From Kingdonia uniflora (lineage: Eukaryota; Streptophyta; Magnoliopsida; Ranunculales; Circaeasteraceae): a stretch of 64,000 nucleotides of DNA. This document shows, one piece after another, positions 20,418 through 32,950 of the stretch. The notes beneath the pieces are model-generated. The model was not told the origin of the DNA, ran no database searches, and saw only the letters and a program-made list of their open reading frames with translations. A program made the position numbers and the translations under genes. Location: assembly GCA_014058105.1 (NCBI GenBank), contig JACGCM010002893.1:898629-962628 (forward strand), read 5' to 3'. Numbering within the stretch: position 1 is the first letter of the stretch; each line of letters starts with the position of its first letter.

Positions 20418-23415
20418 CTACCTCCAAGTAGAACCACCAAGTTTAATCACTTCATCCGTACTAGTATCCTTAGAAGCTTTTCCTGTGCTACTGTCGCCTC
20501 TGACATCACCATCACCATAGAGATCCATCAACTTGGCCAAACTACTAGATGTTGATGGTGCCTTTCCCTTTCTGTCTCTGAACGGACTTGAATGATTATC
20601 CGAGTATGATGTGCGAGCTTGAGAACTCCTGCTCCTGCTCCTGCTTCTACTTCTACTTCTACTTCTACTCTTTCCATGAGAACCAGATTCTCTATGCCTA
20701 CTACTCTCCCGAATGCTGCTTTCTCTCTCGGGATACTTGGACTTGTGATGGTCTCTAGTATCACGATTACTCCCATGTCGATCATATGCATTTCTCCTCC
20801 CTTTGTCCCTATCTCGCTCCCCATCCCTCCAGTCTCTACCTAAACGGCCTTGATCATATGACTCACGATTTCGACTGCGATACCTTTCCACATCATCACT
20901 GCAGTCTCTATCAGGAAGAGGTGGTGGAAGACTACGTCTAACTGGAGAAGAATCTCTAGTGGATGCACGATGAGGAGCTCGTTGACCGAACGAGACTGAA
21001 AGGGAAGCTTTGACGGAAGGTGGCCGACGAGCAGTATCATCAGATCCTAGACGACTGGAATCCCCAGTCACACCAGAGAGCTTAGTGGGGAGCTTCAATC
21101 TTTCGAGGTTGGAAATAATCTGCCGCAGAACTGGGACAGGGATGCGGGGGAAGAGGGTATCAAAGTAGTACTGCAATAACATCAATTAGAGTGTCAGTCA
21201 TCTGCCTCTTAAGTTACAAAATGCAAATAAAATAAAATAAAATGTATATGCTTATTTAAATTAACACAAGCATGTTCATAGAGAATCATAGTGATTCTGT
21301 GTCGGATATCAAACCAACCTCATTACAGTATCTAGATAAACATGCTAATAACAACAGAAGTGCCTACTACAATTAATCAATTGAACATAAATGATTGGAG
21401 CTCATATCAAAACCCTAGACAAAATGGAATTATTGGATCTTATTAACAAGTAATAGATAAAACTTACAGTCGCCAAGATTGTTTGTGTTCTTAACTACAT
21501 ATTGCTAGGGTGATACCACAACGATAACAACGACAACAGATTTTTTTTTTTTTATTTTTTTTGCGATCCTAGGTTGGTCATTTGACTTCTACGCCTTTAA
21601 GATTCGTTTTCACGAGTATTTGTCTAACCTTCTCTTTTCTAAAAGTGACCTGTTATAGTTAATTCAATGATATTTTCTTTTAAAGGAAACTGTTACGAAA
21701 AAAATAAAATAAAAAATCCAATGACACTATTAATGCATAATAAAAGATCTCAAAATATTAATTTCATGAAGGCTTGATTGATATTTTCTTCGGAAGGAAA
21801 CAGGAAAAAGATAAGGAGGATTCACTGCATGCAAGTATATAGGGCTATGCTAAAACAAATCAGCTAAGATTAGGATAGATCTCCTCTTCTATCTTCAGGT
21901 CACTAGTTTCCGATATTGGTTTCTCTTTAATTTTTGTGAACGTTACGTAATTAGTAGTCTCTATTTTAAATAAGTTGGTTCATTTTAAATACCAAGATTA
22001 TTTGCGACAATTTTAACTTATCAATATTTATCAGAAACAAACCACAAAATAGATCGCATAATAGAACCATAAAAAGCAACTAAAGAAAGGAAGAAAAGAG
22101 ATTTAGTAATGCCAGCAATTTTTTATAAATATGGAATTGGGATTTTCTGAAGAACAAAAATGGCGTTAACAGGCATTTGAAATGACTGGATTTTTAATTG
22201 GATAATCACCTCTTCTTTTCCACTGATTTCAAAGCTCCAAGTGGATATATTGGTTGCTCTACCACACAGGAAGCATGTAGATTTTTGATGTAGAAGAGGT
22301 GACAAGAACAATCCACCAAACTGCAGCAGGGCAAAGTCCACGGTGGGTCAACAGAACCAAATGGTACCAGCAGAGCAGAGTCCGCAGTCGGCTGGTCAAC
22401 CAGTAACAACTGATTATTTTTTTTGGTTTTTTTTTTTTGCATTGTTCCAAGTTCTCGTCTTGTAAGCTTTCTTTAAGAAACTATAGGTTATAGGAGATGA
22501 GTACGCACGTGTTTGATGTAGGAGAGGTAATGAAACCAATCAACCAAACTGAAGATGGATCAACCTGATGACAAAAGCAAGGTACTGGTAATAGGTTTGG
22601 AAACTTTAAGAGATTTATCAGTTCGAGTCGTACATGCAGGTTTATGATGCAGGCGAGAAAGGTATAAAGACTGGTCGAGTTGCTGAAGCGCAGAAGCAGG
22701 GATGGTTCAATGCTGGTCGATAAACTAATTCATGAGTAAATTGATATAAATGACAGCAGTACACCAGGGCGTACAGTCGGTCGACCAATCCCATAACAGA
22801 TGATTTTCTTTGCATTGGTCTAAGTCCTGGTTGGAAACCTTCTTTAATGAATTAATTGGTTCTAGGAGTTTATTAGACAGGTTTGGGAGAATGTCACTGT
22901 TTTAGGAGGTATCTATGAGACTGCTGGGGGAGAGAGATACATATCCCAAAGCAACCTCCAAAGGATAAGCTCCTCAGGCCCACAAAAGGTCTTATTATAA
23001 AGGACATACACATTACTGCCCCATCCAAATTTGATAAAAGGTGAACGCTAATCCTTCTAAGTCTAGCAGATTTCATTACACATGTATAGATAAAATTGAT
23101 CGCTTGCATATTTGAAAGTTAGTGACCATTCTAACAACTATGAAAATTATGAAGTTGGGAGAACCTCACCTGTCCAAGAAGCAAATCACGTACATAGACG
23201 CCCATTGTTGTCGTCCGACCATTTGATCCAGGAGAAAATTCCTAAAAAACAAAAACAACAAATCATTACTAAATTGAACGAATCGCCGAGTGTAACTACA
23301 TCCAGGTAATAGCTGATCATCTGTGATCAAAATGAAAAAGAAGACAATAGAAATTGGAATACAAACAATGACGCAAATTACTTCATGGAAGAGAAAGAAA
23401 GAGGCACCAAGAAAG

Positions 23416-23446
<31 letters not shown>

Positions 23447-26400
23447 AAGTTGGACTTTTGTCCCTGCATTTCCCTATTCTTGAAATAATTTCTTTTTTAT
23501 TCCAATCTCAACTTTCATAGGCATAAACAATGTAACAAATTGGGGGGCTCTTACACCTAACCCTGTTCAGAATTTCCCTAGTACTCAATCTCTATTAACG
23601 AATTCACTTATAAATTGTCTTGGAAACTAAAAAATCGATCCAGAGGCAACCAAAAACAACACTTGCGCCTAACGCCACCCATGATACTGTCCACATATCC
23701 TTTATAGAGTGTCAGCCTAATGTTTTTTACTTTGCTCCGCCTTACAACTGTTAACGAAGGCCACAACTAGATTTTAGAGAAAGAGGAGATCCTAAGATTT
23801 TGCTGGCTCTGACACCAGATTTTGATGCAAGTTACCCTGCAGAATAGAGAAAAGGAGATGCATCAAGAGATAGCATTGGGACATTAATCCTTGCGTTTCC
23901 TTGTTCTTTAAGTAATTTATTCTTTATTCCAAACTCAACTTTTGATTGTACTAAATCATGAAGAATATAACACGTAGGGGATAGGGCATTTTTTTCACAA
24001 AAGGTTAGCGCCCTTTATTCATAGTTACATAACCCTAACTAGACTTTTGCAAGAAATCCATCTCCTTTTAAGCATATCCCCATATATATTAGGTAAGTGA
24101 ATAATCATCCTCTTAATTAATACTAAAAGCAAATAAAATCTTAGAGCCCGTTTGTTTGCATTGGATGTTTCGAATATCCAAGATATCTATTTGAATATTT
24201 ATGTTTGACGTGCAAATATTTGTCAAAAGAATATTTGAGAAATCCCAAAATTAAGCTAAAAAAAGATATCTAAAAAATCCATGGGGACCCCATAGATTTC
24301 TGAGATATCCAACGTTCTTACTCCAACTCTCTTTCTCTCGTCACTTCTCTCAAATACGTTTCTTTCTCCTCACCAAACTCAATTACACTCACTCCTCCCT
24401 CCCTATCTCTCCCTCTCTTCCCCTTCATCTCTTTCTTTTACTTGAGCAACACCAAGCATTTGCTCTCGTGTTCTTCATTATTGGTTTTTTTTTCTATAGT
24501 TATTATTGTTGAAGAAATATAATTTATGCATTTGTTATCAACTACGGCCGATGATGTACCTTTATGTTTCATTGAGGAAATACAACCGTTTTTCTATAAA
24601 CACGAGGTTGTGTGCTTGACTTAATCATACACCATGTGTCACGAGCTAAGTTACTTGTATTCGTATTCTCCAAAGAACACCTATTTTTCAAGAGGCTCAT
24701 AACATTTAAAGCCATGGCTTAAGCGAATATGTTGATAGTTAACTCATAAAACCGATCTTGCCATCTTACTAGTAATTTATGTAAAGAACTAATTTATAAC
24801 TGCATGAACTTATTCGTGTCGATTCTCCTATATCAATTTGCTTCATTTAGTCAAAAAAGTTGCATGGTATCCATACTATTAATGAAAAATATAGGAGCTA
24901 AATAACACCCAACCTTTTAATTTGAATATTGAAAAGATTATATGGAAAATTACAACAAATTTTGAGAGAATTATCAATTACGTTATTTGCATTGCCAAAC
25001 ATAAATTTTCAAGATATCTATACCAATACATTCTTTACCAAACAAGATCGCATATATCTCAAATATTTTATTCCAAGAATATCTCGACAACCGAGATATC
25101 CAATTTATGAGATATTTAGTTACCAACGGACCATTAAGAAGCTTGGAACTACAATACGCTCTAGGGTATTGCAGGGTATATCAACATCAGGAGAGGAGAG
25201 ACACACACCAAAACAAATGCTTGCGCTTACGCCTATCATCAACGCCAAAATCTCTAGGGTTTTGCAGCGATTCGTGGTAAGACATCCACTTAACATCAAA
25301 CAACATTAATCATTAAAGTGGGTGCAAGTCCCCAATGCAATTTGATGGAACAAACAAAAGATGAGAAGAAGCTGAAAACAACTTGAATTGAGAAAACGAC
25401 TAAGACCACAAGCCTGTTATGAGAATTTGACGCTACTAAAAACGCTCCACAAGTCACAAATTCTTAAAGCCTCCAGAAAAATTGTAGGGCGAATACAAAA
25501 TAAAAGCCAAAAATCAACTACCCCGTCATAATAACATGAGCATCATCTTGAATATCCATAATACGCCCGCAAGCTACAAACGTGAACATATACGTATCAA
25601 AGACTCAGCAAAATCAAAGAAATTTTCAAATCTGGAGCATGCCGAACATTGGTCAACGTTCTCAAGTTGCCAGTAAACATCATGATTCAAATTGTTCCTA
25701 TCCAAAGGGTCTCACAGGCTGGACCTCTACCCCCTTAAGACTGCACCACCATATCAAAATAGTTGACGTAAGAAATTCCTAAATACATGAGATATAGTCG
25801 AAAATACATTTAGCATCGCATAGTAAGTCATCCCCGGGTGACATCACCACTTAACATGTTCCTCACCAAATAATTACCTACTACAGTAGTATCCTAGGCA
25901 CAATTATTCTTTTCAAGTATCCTATGAAAATTACTCTTGATATGCCCCTTCCTATAAAAGTAATAATAAGACCTTACGATTTTGATCCAAAATCCTTCTG
26001 ACTTCCCTTTACAAATAGAACCTCCCCCTGTGAGTCAATGTGAGTCAATATTGGAGGGCTTCATCCTGAAATCCACGGTAGAAGTGCTAAAACATCATCC
26101 AAATCAATGGACTCCCTTAACGCAACGTAGTTATGAGATGCCAATAATTCCTATGAGGTTGAGTATTGGAAGTCAAAGAGAGAGAGAGAGTTAACATCTC
26201 TCATCTATTATTAACAATGGGTAAAACAGTTAACAACCTAAAATAATGTCTATAACATTTCCCCTTTAATTGCACGTGGGACGACGTGTAGAACAACTAC
26301 AATAAGAAAATTAAATATATTATAACAGTCCTTTTTAAGGTGGAGCGTAGATATCAAACATACCCCGCTTGGCACATAAATACATAAATAAGTGAGATAA

Positions 26401-29400
26401 AGGCTAAGCTGATCAAGAAGAGGTGAACATGTAGAGTAAGGACCTACTTGTTTATCAACCCAATATGAATAAAGCGATTATCTAACCTGCAACAACCCAT
26501 TGCTAAAACCCCAACATCTAACTTCCTCCCTCTCATATCAAAATTATTATGGAAAAATGTTGGATGATGTTGGCCCCAAAGGGCTATCAAGAATCTCAAT
26601 TTCCTATGGTATTAGTCAAATTATTTAAAAAAAACGAGTTGTTTACATTGTTGAGGGACGAGGCATGTTGGTATCAAGTAAACATGGTGGAGATGGCAAC
26701 ATTTTTACTACAATTGGACTTGGACTTGAAATTTCCCATGTATCATACACCTCGACGACTGTTTCTTCTCCATAACTCTCTAAGTTCCCCCAACTCTCTC
26801 CAAATACATATGCAACTCCCCACAAACATAAATCCATCTCTCTATCGTCTACTCTCTCTCTCTAAAAAACTTCGAACCATTCGTGGACTTGAATTTTCCA
26901 GGTGATCTCAACAATGAAAAATTGAAGATTACTCAATAATGGTGATCTCTCTCTTTTTCCTTCCCCCGTTTGATTCTTAACATATAAAATGCCATGATTT
27001 CCACAGGATCCAATTTTATGATTCGAGGAAAACTCAACATTAAAACGAAATCCGGTATTATCTCTTTTATAGTTTGATTTGGTCATGGGTTCTACATGGT
27101 TTTGATGGATAGACTCCAATTTAATGTTTACTAATTAAATTGGTACTTTTGTGTGGGCTACTGGGGTTATCATCATAATTGGTAGTTTTCTAAATGGGTT
27201 ATTAGGATTTTTTATTTTTATTTTTGAAAGAGGAAGCTGGGGTTAGGCAAGGACCCCCATCAGATTTATAACAAACTGAAGAATTACAACCTATGAGAAA
27301 AACCTAGAGCAATCTACTTTACAGAGGTTAACTAGATCAAAAGAAAAATAAGAAAACAATAACAAAGGATCTGTACAATGATTGATTATGTATCCTGTGG
27401 TCTTATTTGAGCTGGCTGTTATTAGGATTTTGAATGGGTTACTGGGGTTGGGTTGGGTTACTGATATTTATCTCAAATATCTCTAACTTTCTCATGGTAA
27501 TAATAACTGTGGTTTGTGGTATTAGAGTTCTCGGTCATATCTAGATGTTGTGGTGTATATATTTGCGAATGCATTTGATGAGTTTGAAGGGAGGCAATCC
27601 TTAGGGCCAATTAACTAGCAAATAAAATCTTGATGTAGGGTTAATTTGCTTTTTATCGTACAAAGCATTGTATATAGATTGTTATATATTTTTTTCTTAC
27701 CATGACTATTATGTGATATCTGAGTATAGAAATGAAATTCTTAATGTTTTGTGCATGAACAACCCTATGATACATTTTGAGGTTTTTGTTGTGAAGGTTA
27801 TGTACTCCCTATTATCGGAGTTGTTGTGCATTATTCCCGCTACATATTCTTTTGTGAAGTTGGTGCAAACAGTTGTTATAAATTATATTAATTCAAATTA
27901 TTCGTGTTGATATCCTCCTCAATTCTCATTTCTTTTTATTGATGTGGATATGTAGTGTATTATTCTGTAGTTTTACAACTTTAATAGTTAGTGGGAAAAA
28001 AACTTTCGTAAGAAAATATATTTTTTTTCATCATATATTGGGTTGAAAACACGAGGTTAATGGACAATTTTTTTAGCGCCGGAGGTGAGTTAATGTATTA
28101 ACCGTACCAAGCCACGAGTAGTACTAGTATTCAATATATGCTAAGAACTACATATCATATCATAAGAAAAGGAAATTAATGGATAAATTTGTTGATGTAT
28201 TCACCGTGGCGAGTCACGGGTAGTACTAGTATTCATTCATATCATTCTCTTATGATCTTATATGTAGTTCTTAGCATATATTGAATACTAGTATTACTCG
28301 TGGCTCACCACGGTGAATACATAAACTAAGAACTACATATCAAATCATCTTGAAATCCACGGTAGAATTACGAAAACATCATCTAAATCAATGGACTCTC
28401 TTAACGCAACGTAGTTATGAGATGCCAATAATTCTTATGAGGATGAGATTATTGGAAGTCAAAGAGAGAGTGAGTTCACATCTCTCATCTATACCCAATT
28501 ATTAACAATGGGCGGAACAGTTAACCTAAAATAATGTCTATAGCATTTCCCCTTTAATTACACGTGGGACGATGTGTAGAACAACTACAATAAGAAAAAT
28601 AAATATATTATAACAGTCCTTTTTAAGGTGGAGCTTAGATATCAAACATACCCCGCTTGGCACATAAATACATAAATAAGCGAGATAAAGGCTAAGCTGA
28701 TCAAGAAGAGGTGAACATGTAGAGTAAGGACCTACTTGTTTATCAACCCAATACGAATAAAGCGATAAGACTTCTTCAATGCGCTTACTTTGCTCGTGGA
28801 AAATCAGATTACTAGCAACATAAAAAAGCGACTTTATTATCGCAGAATATCTGCATCGAAGACGAAACCATATGACCCATTTCTTGAAGAAGAGAACGTA
28901 CCAAAATAATTTCTGAAGTTATATGTCCTAATAACACGATATTCCGCTTCAGCATGGAACGAAAAAGCACTTGTTATTCTTACTCCGCCAAGTCACAAAA
29001 CTTCAGTCAAGTATAGTACAATATCCAAATTTTTGAACTCCCAAAAATCAATTTGGATATGTTAACTCTATGTCAGCTCTCCAAATTTTCAGTAACCATT
29101 GCATGAATTGGGGATCCGAGTCGGACATTCCACATTCGAATTGGAGGAATTTTTACCAGACAAGAAAATTGATCTAAATGTAATCTAGTTGAAACATCAA
29201 GTAAAGTTGGGAAGATGAAGTTCCCAGGGTAGATTGCATGCAATGAATTGAGCACATAAGTCTAGAATAGAAGTTAAAAGGAGAAGATACCTCGTCGTCT
29301 CTAACATAAGGCTCAAACCAGCCCCATAGAGTCTTTGGATCAGCAACATATCTTAAATAAAGGAATCCAATCTGCAAAAAAACAGTTGTTAAGTATGGAT

Positions 29401-29732
29401 ACATACATGTAGTAGTTGAGAGTTGAGAGTTGAGATTTAGTTACGGCTCTAATGTAAGGAGAATCTAGATGCTTGAGCAAAGCGTGCATTTGGTTGACAG
29501 TGATTTTCATGGTAAAGAATTTGTAGAGAAGACAGATAGAAGTAGAAGGTCCTCTGCAATTCCCAGTCATCCATGGTTCCACATGATCGACTTGATTGTA
29601 GATCTCATCAACTACTTCGTGGTATGTTTTCAATCTGTATAGCTCTTTGAAGTAATCAGAAGAGAGAATGTTCATACAAAGAACCTTCTCTAACAATGAT
29701 TCAATCGATTTTCCCGAAGATTGTATCTCCAT
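20418..29732 (-). CDS. PRP38: PRP38-type pre-mRNA splicing factor with RS-rich tail, four exons, complete
   Basis: Exons 29,732-29,445; 29,371-29,291; 23,241-23,170; 21,170-20,418; all junctions phase 0 and GT-AG, giving 1,194 bp or 397 residues. PRP38 joins the spliceosome at activation as part of the B complex. The N-terminal PRP38 domain (about residues 1-180) is well preserved: 'LLEKVLCMNILSSDYFKELY', 'HVEPWMTGNCRGPSTSICLL', 'IGFLYLRYVADPKTLWGWFE', 'TTTMGVYVRDLLLG' and 'YYFDTLFPRIPVPVLRQII'. The tail has 'TARRPPSVKASLSVSFGQRA', an Arg/Asp/Ser-rich region and a run of alternating Arg-Ser near 20,640-20,680, typical of SR-related plant PRP38. Intron 2 is 6.0 kb and intron 3 is 2.0 kb, both with repeats. 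The gene looks functional. Confidence 0.95.
22250..22870. repeat. Diverged repeats in PRP38 intron 3
   Basis: The segment around 22,280-22,470 ('gatgtagaagaggtgacaag ...', 'ggctggtcaaccagtaac', 'gcattgttccaagttc') is echoed at about 22,510-22,870 ('gatgtaggagaggtaatg', 'cggtcgaccaatcccataac', 'gcattggtctaagtcc'), with a partial third echo near 22,640. They look like old tandem copies of an unknown unit. Confidence 0.5.
23419..23446. repeat. Poly-G run of 28
   Basis: Twenty-eight consecutive G on the plus strand in PRP38 intron 2 (C-run in the transcript sense). Long G runs are uncommon in plant introns, and the exact length may be an assembly or sequencing estimate. Confidence 0.9.
24146..25133. 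mobile_element. MITE-like element in PRP38 intron 2
   Basis: The left end reads 'gagcccgtttgtttgcattgg' and the right end, reversed, 'atggtccgttggtaactaaat'. Both sides are rich in ATATCC/GATATC words ('gaatatccaagatatc', 'ccgagatatccaatttatgag'), and the flanks include TTA/TAA. These features suggest a PIF/Harbinger-like fold-back element of about 1 kb. The ends match only partly and no transposase is visible. Confidence 0.45.
26062..26474 (-). mobile_element. Copia tail fragment 1 (end of RNase H plus LTR start)
   Basis: Minus-strand reading gives a decayed Copia C-terminus ending 'RGMFDIYAPP' with stops. It is followed by a purine tract 'aaaggggaaa' and an LTR start TGTTATAGAC at 26,257. 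The same segment recurs at 28,346-28,766 in the same orientation. Confidence 0.7.
28093..28320. repeat. Fold-back repeat with three related arms
   Basis: The unit 'gtattaaccgtaccaagccacgagtagtactagtattcaatatatgctaagaactacat' (28,093-28,151) reappears as its reverse complement at about 28,260-28,320. A shorter direct copy lies between them at 28,197-28,238 ('gtattcaccgtggcgagtcacgggtagtactag'). It could form a long hairpin. It may be a MITE remnant or the source of small RNA; no coding is seen. Confidence 0.75.
28346..28990 (-). mobile_element. Copia tail fragment 2 (RNase H plus LTR start)
   Basis: Minus-strand reading from about 28,990 shows Copia RNase H motifs: 'SAEAEYRVI', 'WVRSLLQEMGHM', 'FCDNKVAF' and 'IFHEQSKRIEE', all with stops. 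Then come the C-terminal tail and a 3' LTR beginning TGCTATAGAC at 28,545. The part at 28,346-28,766 duplicates 26,062-26,474. The rest of the element is missing. Confidence 0.8.
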
Positions 29733-30591
29733 AGATAGCTGGAACCCTAAAACAAAAACAAATACAAATACAAATACAAATTAGATAGATAGATAGATGA
29801 TGGTTTCAATTATAACAAAACCCTAGAATCTCAATTCTCACCTTGATGTAATTGATTTTATTATTCACCTACTTACAACAACACCAGATGATGATAAGAG
29901 ACGATGTCGACTAAAACTTGCGTTGTTTTTGTTTATACCGCAATGCACAGTGAAAACGATCAGAAAACTTCTTTACTTATTTAGAGCATCTCCATGGGTT
30001 GAGTTTCTTTATCATAAGAAACCCAAAACTTATACTTTTTTGCTTCCAGCAGTCCCAAAAATTAGTGAGTTGTTCACCTGGACGTGCCATAACTCAACTG
30101 AGTATGGAGAGCTCGCACTCAAAAAAAAAAAGTGGCCGTGGAGTTTAAAATATCGCACGGACTTCAAAATACCGGTGCGACATTTTAAAGTCTACGGGGT
30201 GTACATAACATCGCGTCAAACTAATTTCTTCTCATCTCTTCTCTTCATCTTCTGTAGTTCTACTATATTTATCACTCTCTCACTAGATTTTATCAGAAGT
30301 TACAGAGTAAACCAAATAGGACGACGGATATAAGATTGTTGATGACTTCATATCTTCCCCTTTATCTCGCTCATACATATGATCTCCCACTTTATAAAAC
30401 CCTCATATCCAAGGCTCCGATTACACCCAAATCTCTGTTTAAGATTTGCATAGGCAAAGATGTCGAATTGGGACGATGTTTGTAGCGGTGATGTTCTTCA
30501 TCATGTTAATGTTAGGTTTGTGATTCAAGTGCAACCCCAGAAAAAATCGAATTGATTAGCATTGTTTGATTTCATTTTGAGATTTAGATTT
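29733..30591. other. PRP38 upstream region
   Basis: It contains the PRP38 5' leader. Just upstream of the ATG is a 'caaatacaaatacaaatac' repeat and 'gatagatagatagatga' (29,760-29,795). Further out is unassigned AT-rich DNA with open frames (29,923-30,333) that resemble nothing I know. The region ends at the LTR of element B. Confidence 0.55.
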
Positions 30592-31383
30592 TGTAATAGC
30601 CTAATTCTGGTACACGGGCTTAGCCTTTACACCAAATGTGCTTAGAACGATCAAGAATAACAGATAATAGAAAATAAGACGATTTAGCGTGGAAAACCCT
30701 TGAATGGATTAAAAACCACGACCTCTCCTGAGGATTTTGAGAAAGTGTTGATCTTATTCAGCTTGCTAGTCTATTACAATAAACGTCTTGAGAATATGTG
30801 ATGATAAAGTAAGAATTTTTCTACAATGATCGTTCTGTCCCTCATCTGCAGTTCTCCAGGTTCTTTTATAGGTCTCCTAATATGACCGTTTGATGGCCAT
30901 AAAGTCCCTTAAAGATGGACGTTACAAAGTAAGTGTGAGATATTCTTTGACCAGGTTGTGTAACGTTTCGGCCTTTATTGCTGTACAACGGCTCTATTGC
31001 TGACTATGTATCTTGCGCAGGCCAAACTTCTGGTACAGAGGTCAAAAGTGATATCTCAAACTGGGAAAGTTTGGTAGGCCGGACTGCTGTTGTAGAGGTC
31101 AAAAGTAATAACTCGAACTGGGGAAAGTTTGGTGACGTCTTTAGTAGTGTTTCCTATGTACTGATAAGATCGAGGGCGAGGTTTGAGTTCGAGATACGAA
31201 GTAAGCTATTACAAGACGACTCTCAACCAATAGCATGAGTATTGCTAGGGATGAGTGGTATTGGTTGAGAAATTCGTTCTGTATATGGTTGTGACTGTGC
31301 CACGTATTTTGTTGCTGAGGTTAAAAGTTCGTCTGCAGCTCGAAGATAAAGCATGAGGTTGTGATGCGGAATAAGCCACTACA
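30592..31383 (-). repeat. 3' LTR of element B
   Basis: Minus strand: purine tract 'gttgagagggggcggt', then TGTAGTGGCTTATTCCGC at 31,383, ending GGCTATTACA at 30,592. Its beginning parallels element A's LTR (TGTAGGGACTTATCCC after 'tgtgagggggtgat'). Near its end it shares 'cgtggtttttaa' and 'gggttttccacgct' with A ('cgtggttttttacctg', 'ggttttccatgct'). A second start-like copy lies at 31,213 (TGTAATAGCTTAC), so the original LTR could be 622 bp instead of 792. Confidence 0.7.
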
Positions 31384-31695
31384 ACCGCCCCCTCTCAACC
31401 AAAAGTACGAGAATGATTGTAGGCGAGTGGTGTTGGTTGAGAAGAATCAATAAATACTGTTGTTAAACCGGGTTACATTTCCTATGTCAATGCATGAATC
31501 TCTGTTGGTGTCTGTTGGGTTTTCAAGAGCTAATAACTGTAGTCAAATATTGTTGCCTGGGGAATCCTTTTGGCATTGGGAATTTGTAGAGTCTGCTTTG
31601 AATGTTGTTTAGTGTATAAAAGGTACTCTTAGTTGAGTTTTGAGGAGCAAACCCTTCGTTTCTGATTTATTCTTCATTATTTTCTTGCAACGACA

Positions 31696-32950
31696 ATGGT
31701 GACAACTAGGACTCATGCCCGAGAGTCGAGGATCCGGAGGAAGATGGAGGAATTGCGTATCAGGTATTTCGATTATCAACTGTTGCATCTGACCACTCCC
31801 ATTCATGTGTCTCCCACTTTTCATTGTATATCCAATGAAGATGTGATAGAGGCAGAGGATGATTACTACCAGATGGTACGTTTTCATTACTTGGTGACAT
31901 ATGAGGCTGAACGTCGTAACGGTCTTCATCTGCTGGCGGATGAGGCTGTTATAATTGAAGATGAAGCGGCAGGTGTTCGCCCGAGGGAGTCACGGCGATA
32001 CCCTGCTAATGAGTAGGTCTCGTTGAAGAAATGAGGCCCTTCATCTGTCTTTAGCATACGGGGAGGTGAGGAGGATGCAGAGGATCATTTTCTTCTATGG
32101 GCCATAATTCTTTGGCTATGAAGAAGATCCTTCATCTGTGAAATTTATCTCTGACTTTCCTGCGTCTTGCAGTATGGGATCAAAGTTTGGGGTCTGCGCC
32201 TTCTGTGAACTGGTCGTTCCTTGAAAAGGATTTCGAGTTAATACTTGATGTAAATTGAAGTACTCTATAAAAATTATCTGTTGTAAAGTATTATGTAAAA
32301 GTAACTTTTGGACTGAATAAAATATATGTTTTTTGTTGTGATGATATTGTGTCTTCGGGCTTGGTTGTTTTCTGTGGTAATTTAGATAAGTAGGTGATAT
32401 GTGTCTGAGGGTAAAAATGATGTTGAGGGTTGAGGTAAGTTTTGGAGAAGGTCGAGTTGTTGGTTCGAACTAGACGTCTCATCTTTATGCGAGCTGCATG
32501 CGTTGCCATGTACGCATCTGAGGGGATATTTTGTGCTATGAGGTAATGAGTTGTCACGATATTCTGCATATATATTATGTTGTTCCCGAGATGTTCGTGC
32601 CAATATATTTTGAGGAAAATCTGTGGGGTGATTGATTCTATGGAGATCTTCGTTTGTCTATAAGTAGGGATTCCTTGCTGATGCTACTTGTATTAAGCTG
32701 GAGTTGTGTTCGAGCATGGTGAGGACTCGGTCTTAGTGTGCTCAGCAGGCGGCGGATGGCCGGTTTCATATCAAGGTTTTTAAACTCCGTGAATGCTATT
32801 TTCGTCATTTGCCATATGATGTTACTCTTCCGGAATGGCCATTGAATCTGGTTGGCTTGGATGATGAAGGCATGCTCGTTGAGCATGATCGGTTTATTTG
32901 GTGTAACATTTTTCGTAAGTCTCTGGTGGATCCTTGAGTGCGCGAACTGA
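31696..32950 (+). pseudogene. Antisense gene of element B, N-terminal part
   Basis: Plus-strand reading opposite to B's pol. The frame at 31,696-32,013 starts 'MVTTRTHARESRIRRKMEEL' and contains 'HCISNEDVIEAEDDYYQM'. Element A has a counterpart at 57,952-57,770 ('MVKTQSMVLEERIASEMQRL', 'GLSGEEAVEADEDFYYK'). Further on, 32,745-32,937 reads 'FRHLPYDVTLPEWPLNLVGL' then 'DRFIWCNIFRKSLVDP' and a stop. Function is unknown. The gene starts about 310 bp inside the 3' LTR, so LTR sequence lies directly upstream of it. Confidence 0.6.

Noticed and set aside
20528..20843. Alternative frames over the RS-rich part of PRP38 (both strands)
   Set aside because: Low-complexity shadows produced by the repeated Arg-Ser codons of the real gene.
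23323..23520. Frame with a run of glycines across the poly-G tract
   Set aside because: It exists only because of the homopolymer in an intron.
29923..30333. 136-codon plus-strand frame upstream of PRP38
   Set aside because: Composition looks random, no family is recognised, and its start overlaps the PRP38 upstream region.
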